A stretch of 23,129 nt of DNA, from NCBI GenBank assembly GCA_020650975.1, contig JAIPMN010002084.1, positions 1 through 23,129 on the forward strand, written 5' to 3'. The translations under genes and the position numbers were made by a program. Each line of letters starts with the position of its first letter. The first letter of the stretch is position 1. Source of the stretch: Apostichopus californicus (taxonomy: Eukaryota; Echinodermata; Holothuroidea; Aspidochirotida; Stichopodidae). The notes under the pieces were generated by a model. The model was not told the DNA's origin. It made no database searches and worked only from the letters and a program-made list of their open reading frames with translations. Shown here one piece after another: positions 20,991 through 23,129 of this stretch.

Positions 20991-21264
20991 TCAACCCCCG
21001 TGTTTGTTCTTTCCTGCTAAATGGCTAACTAGTTAATTATAATAACAATATAGCTACAGGTTTATGTCTTCCGATATTAAACACCAGTCATTTTATAAAT
21101 ATACATTTGACACGACATCGTTTCTTTCTCCAACACCAAAATATTTTATTAAATTTTCTGCAAAATTCCCTCCTCAATTACAAAACATTTATATCCAAAT
21201 TATTAAAAATCATCTCTGCTATTTTCCCACAAAATTGTCAGCCCTCTGAGTCTCATTAACGTTT

Positions 21265-21284
21265 CGTTTGTTTGTTTGTTTGTT
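21265..21284. repeat. (GTTT)n microsatellite
   Basis: About four uninterrupted gttt units. Confidence 0.7.
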
Positions 21285-21955
21285 CAAAGACTGTTTTTAT
21301 GAGTTTTCCGGTTCTTCTAGATTTGCAAAAGTGTGAATGAAGCTTGAAATTTGAGCAATATCACTGTACAACCGCAAAAGGAAATGTACTAACAATACAG
21401 TGTGTTTATGTACATATGTGTGGTACAGCATTCTAGACTGTACTGTACATTTGTCTAGCATGGATTGACTTAGGTTTTCCCCTTAATTATTTTACTCATG
21501 GAGATGTCTTTCAAACCATTCCAATTATGTTCCATAATCCGCCACACTTGAGACACATTGTCTCGTTGTCTTCTTAACCTGTCTGTCCTTCAGTAAAACG
21601 TTAGGTGTAAAACTTGTCCACTTTGTAAACTCTTGTTTATCAACTGTCTGCTTTTTTTGATTAGGCTAGAGTAGAGACAACCAAAGCTCTTCTTATTCTT
21701 AAAATTCTTAAAAAGTCATCAGGTTATTGGCACCTTAACTTCTGATCTGTAAAATTGGCCCAAAGGTTTCCTCAAAAGAACTTTTCTAGAGGTTATGGAC
21801 TACCCAAAGTCCCTCCCCCCCCCCTTGACAGTGAGGAATGTCCAATTTAGACAATCAAAGTAAAATGTCTTTGTGCAGGATGAAATGCCATAAACAGTAT
21901 GGCAGTAACATGAAGGTTGAAATGAATCAAGTGAGCATTATTTGGCTTTTCTAGC

Positions 21956-21985
21956 AATTAATAATTAATTAATTAATAATAATTA
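21956..21985. repeat. (AATT)n microsatellite
   Basis: aatt units with an aat interruption on each side, about 30 bases of pure A and T. Confidence 0.7.
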
Positions 21986-22390
21986 GATACAGCAGATATC
22001 TTAGTAGACAGACTCGAATATAATAAGACAATTATTCTTTGTCCTCTTTACTTCCTTCTCTATTCTTTTGCTGTTAAATTTCAGCAGATCAGATATTGCA
22101 TCATGGGCATAAAACATCTTGTAACATCACTATAAAAACATAATAAAAACAACTATTGCAGTAAACTGTAACGGAGGTTTCATCTTACTGTCACTGTCTC
22201 AATTAGTGATCCCACTTTCAAAAATTAAGGCTTTGGAATTGACGAGCCAGCTAAACACAAAAGAAACCAACAAAATTAAAAAGCTCAAAATGCTATAATT
22301 TCCAAAACCTGAACCCAAAAACGATTGCTGAAACCAAAAAAGAAAAAAAATCGAAAATTGCGCTATTTTCAAATCTTTGCCAACTCCTAC

Positions 22391-22939
22391 CTGTATATTT
22401 TAAAGGTTTCGGAATTCTTCGAGCAGTGGGTTTCTCCACGAGAGGTTTATCTTTTTTGATACCTGCAGAGGCTTTTTCGTCCCCTATTTTTGTCTTTATC
22501 ACCTTTGACCTTAATGTGTTTTTCACTTCCGGAGGTCTTATCTGTACTTTTGACTCTGCGGATAAAACTGGTTTGGAGACCAATCTATTCCTTTGATTTT
22601 TATTACTTGGAACTGTCTTTCTTCCCTTAGTGTCTCGCAAAGTGGCAGCGACTATACCATTTTTTAAAGGGGGCCTGGACCTTTTCGCAATGATCTCCTT
22701 CTCCTGGAGTGACTTAAGTTCGTTCATGGTCAACGATTTAGTGACTTGACCTCTACGGCTAGACTTAGGTGCAGTTCTACCTTGTTTTATTGATGACGAT
22801 GGTTTCACATTGTTCCCTGCAGGGACAGTTTTCATGATTCCCTTCAGTTTATTAGTGGGTTTATTTTGAACTTTAAACTCTACTTTTTTTCTTTCTTTTT
22901 GAGACCATTTCAAACTTTTGACAATTCTCCTATCTTTTC
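22391..22939 (-). CDS. SPATA1: SPATA1-like exon A (first visible): Lys/Arg-rich segment
   Basis: Residues 1-183 of the visible protein. The exon follows a strong acceptor (a pyrimidine-rich stretch then ctctag) and ends ...TATACAG before gtagga, so it starts and ends inside codons. No start codon is needed: the open frame runs back to the acceptor, so translation begins in exons beyond the right edge. The sequence is very basic and low in hydrophobic residues, with patches such as KDRRIVKSLKWSQKERKK and KPTARRIPKPLKYT, and no recognisable folded domain. It could be a nucleic-acid-, tubulin- or membrane-binding disordered tail, but nothing in the sequence decides this. The open frame continues past the donor into the intron, but phase matching to the exon at 18991 (G|AC = Asp) supports the splice. 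Confidence 0.65.
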
Positions 22940-23129
22940 CTAGAGAGTGGAAGAACGGGCATAAAAGAAAGAGATAAGTGTATTGCTACAAAATTGATGT
23001 ATCTATCAGCTCTTATGACATTTAAAGTGTCATTCTCACAAACAACAAGACCTCCACGTTTTCCCCCTAGCCCCGACTCCACCCCACCCCCCTCCTCCTC
23101 ACTCCCATCTATTGTTTCCTCCTTTTTTA
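22940..23129 (-). other. partial intron upstream of the first visible exon
   Basis: The minus strand ends in a pyrimidine-rich stretch and ctctag before exon A. The rest is a C/T-rich block on the plus strand (23051-23129). No exon or promoter is seen, so the gene's 5' end lies to the right of the window. Confidence 0.6.

Larger units (their letters stand above)
18992..22390 (-). other. 3.4-kb intron between exons A and B
   Basis: Donor gtagga at 22390, acceptor ctttttgcag at 18992. It holds a C run (19199-19209), an (ACAT)n stretch (19331-19380), a C/T-rich block (20249-20330), a tandem duplication (20597-20990), a (GTTT)n stretch (21265-21284) and an (AATT)n stretch (21956-21985). I looked for another exon that would fit phase 1/1 and found none needed. 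Confidence 0.6.
4774..22939 (-). other. SPATA1: SPATA1-like gene, 3' part (eight exons; 5' end outside window)
   Basis: Eight minus-strand exons join in the order 22939-22391, 18991-17749, 16998-16431, 15730-15667, 12016-11891, 7377-7211, 6299-6201, 4929-4774. All seven introns begin GT and end AG, and the phases agree at each junction (1, 2, 0, 1, 1, 0, 0). Total coding length is 2972 bases: one split codon plus 990 codons including the stop. Residue numbers used here count the first split codon as residue 1. The C-terminal 170 or so residues resemble the SPATA1 C-terminal domain by its charged coiled-coil pattern (ARDYWKKRYYDEKKKTP, then DNARMKL, then LRTQAETELRILKSE and TQKKI). In mammals SPATA1 is a male germ-cell protein reported to bind the intraflagellar transport protein IFT20. 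A role in sperm or cilium assembly here is inferred from the family. The match rests on memory, not on a search. Confidence 0.7.

Noticed and set aside
1-23129. Transposase, reverse transcriptase, viral or toxin coding sequence
   Set aside because: No frame shows the motifs of these families. Repeats in the window appear to be non-coding.

Overview
The window is animal nuclear DNA: AT-rich, with intron-split coding sequence, GT-AG splice sites, many microsatellites, long single-base G or C runs and degenerate dispersed repeats. The repeat texture and the gene content suggest a marine invertebrate, perhaps an echinoderm or another deuterostome. That taxonomic guess is an inference, not something the sequence proves. 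I see no bacterial operons, CRISPR arrays, rRNA genes or convincing tRNA genes.

One gene explains all the coding sequence I can support. It lies on the minus strand and occupies about 4774-22939. Eight consecutive exons can be joined by consensus GT/AG sites with matching phases at all seven junctions, giving about 990 codons with no stop before a terminal TGA at 4774-4776. The first visible exon (right end) begins at an acceptor site, so the true start and 5' exons lie beyond the window. The four 3' exons encode a charged coiled-coil region of about 170 residues that I recognise, from memory, as the C-terminal domain of spermatogenesis-associated protein 1 (SPATA1). The upstream exons encode a Lys/Arg-rich segment and then a long, low-complexity region rich in Ser, Pro, Gln, Asn, Tyr and Gly. 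This makes the protein at least twice as long as I recall the mammalian one (about 460 residues).

Layout from left to right: 1-562, two copies of a 327-bp tandem repeat; 563-4520, intergenic DNA with G runs, two CTCF-like core sites and a degenerate repeat near 3830-4041; 4545-4776, 3' UTR with a possible polyadenylation signal; 4774-22939, the SPATA1-like gene; 22940-23129, part of the next intron. The large introns carry most of the structure: a dispersed repeat with a perfect 10-bp hairpin (5475-5815), a 102-bp minisatellite with two subfamilies (10155-10910), a GC-rich dyad and G-run island (12957-13118), a 24-bp minisatellite (14080-14245) and a roughly 210-bp tandem duplication (20597-20990).

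I found no evidence for a new multi-gene system. The points most worth following up are the expanded disordered part of the SPATA1-like protein with five [D/E]-S-P-R motifs, the G-rich transcript segment just after one splice donor, and the structured intronic islands.
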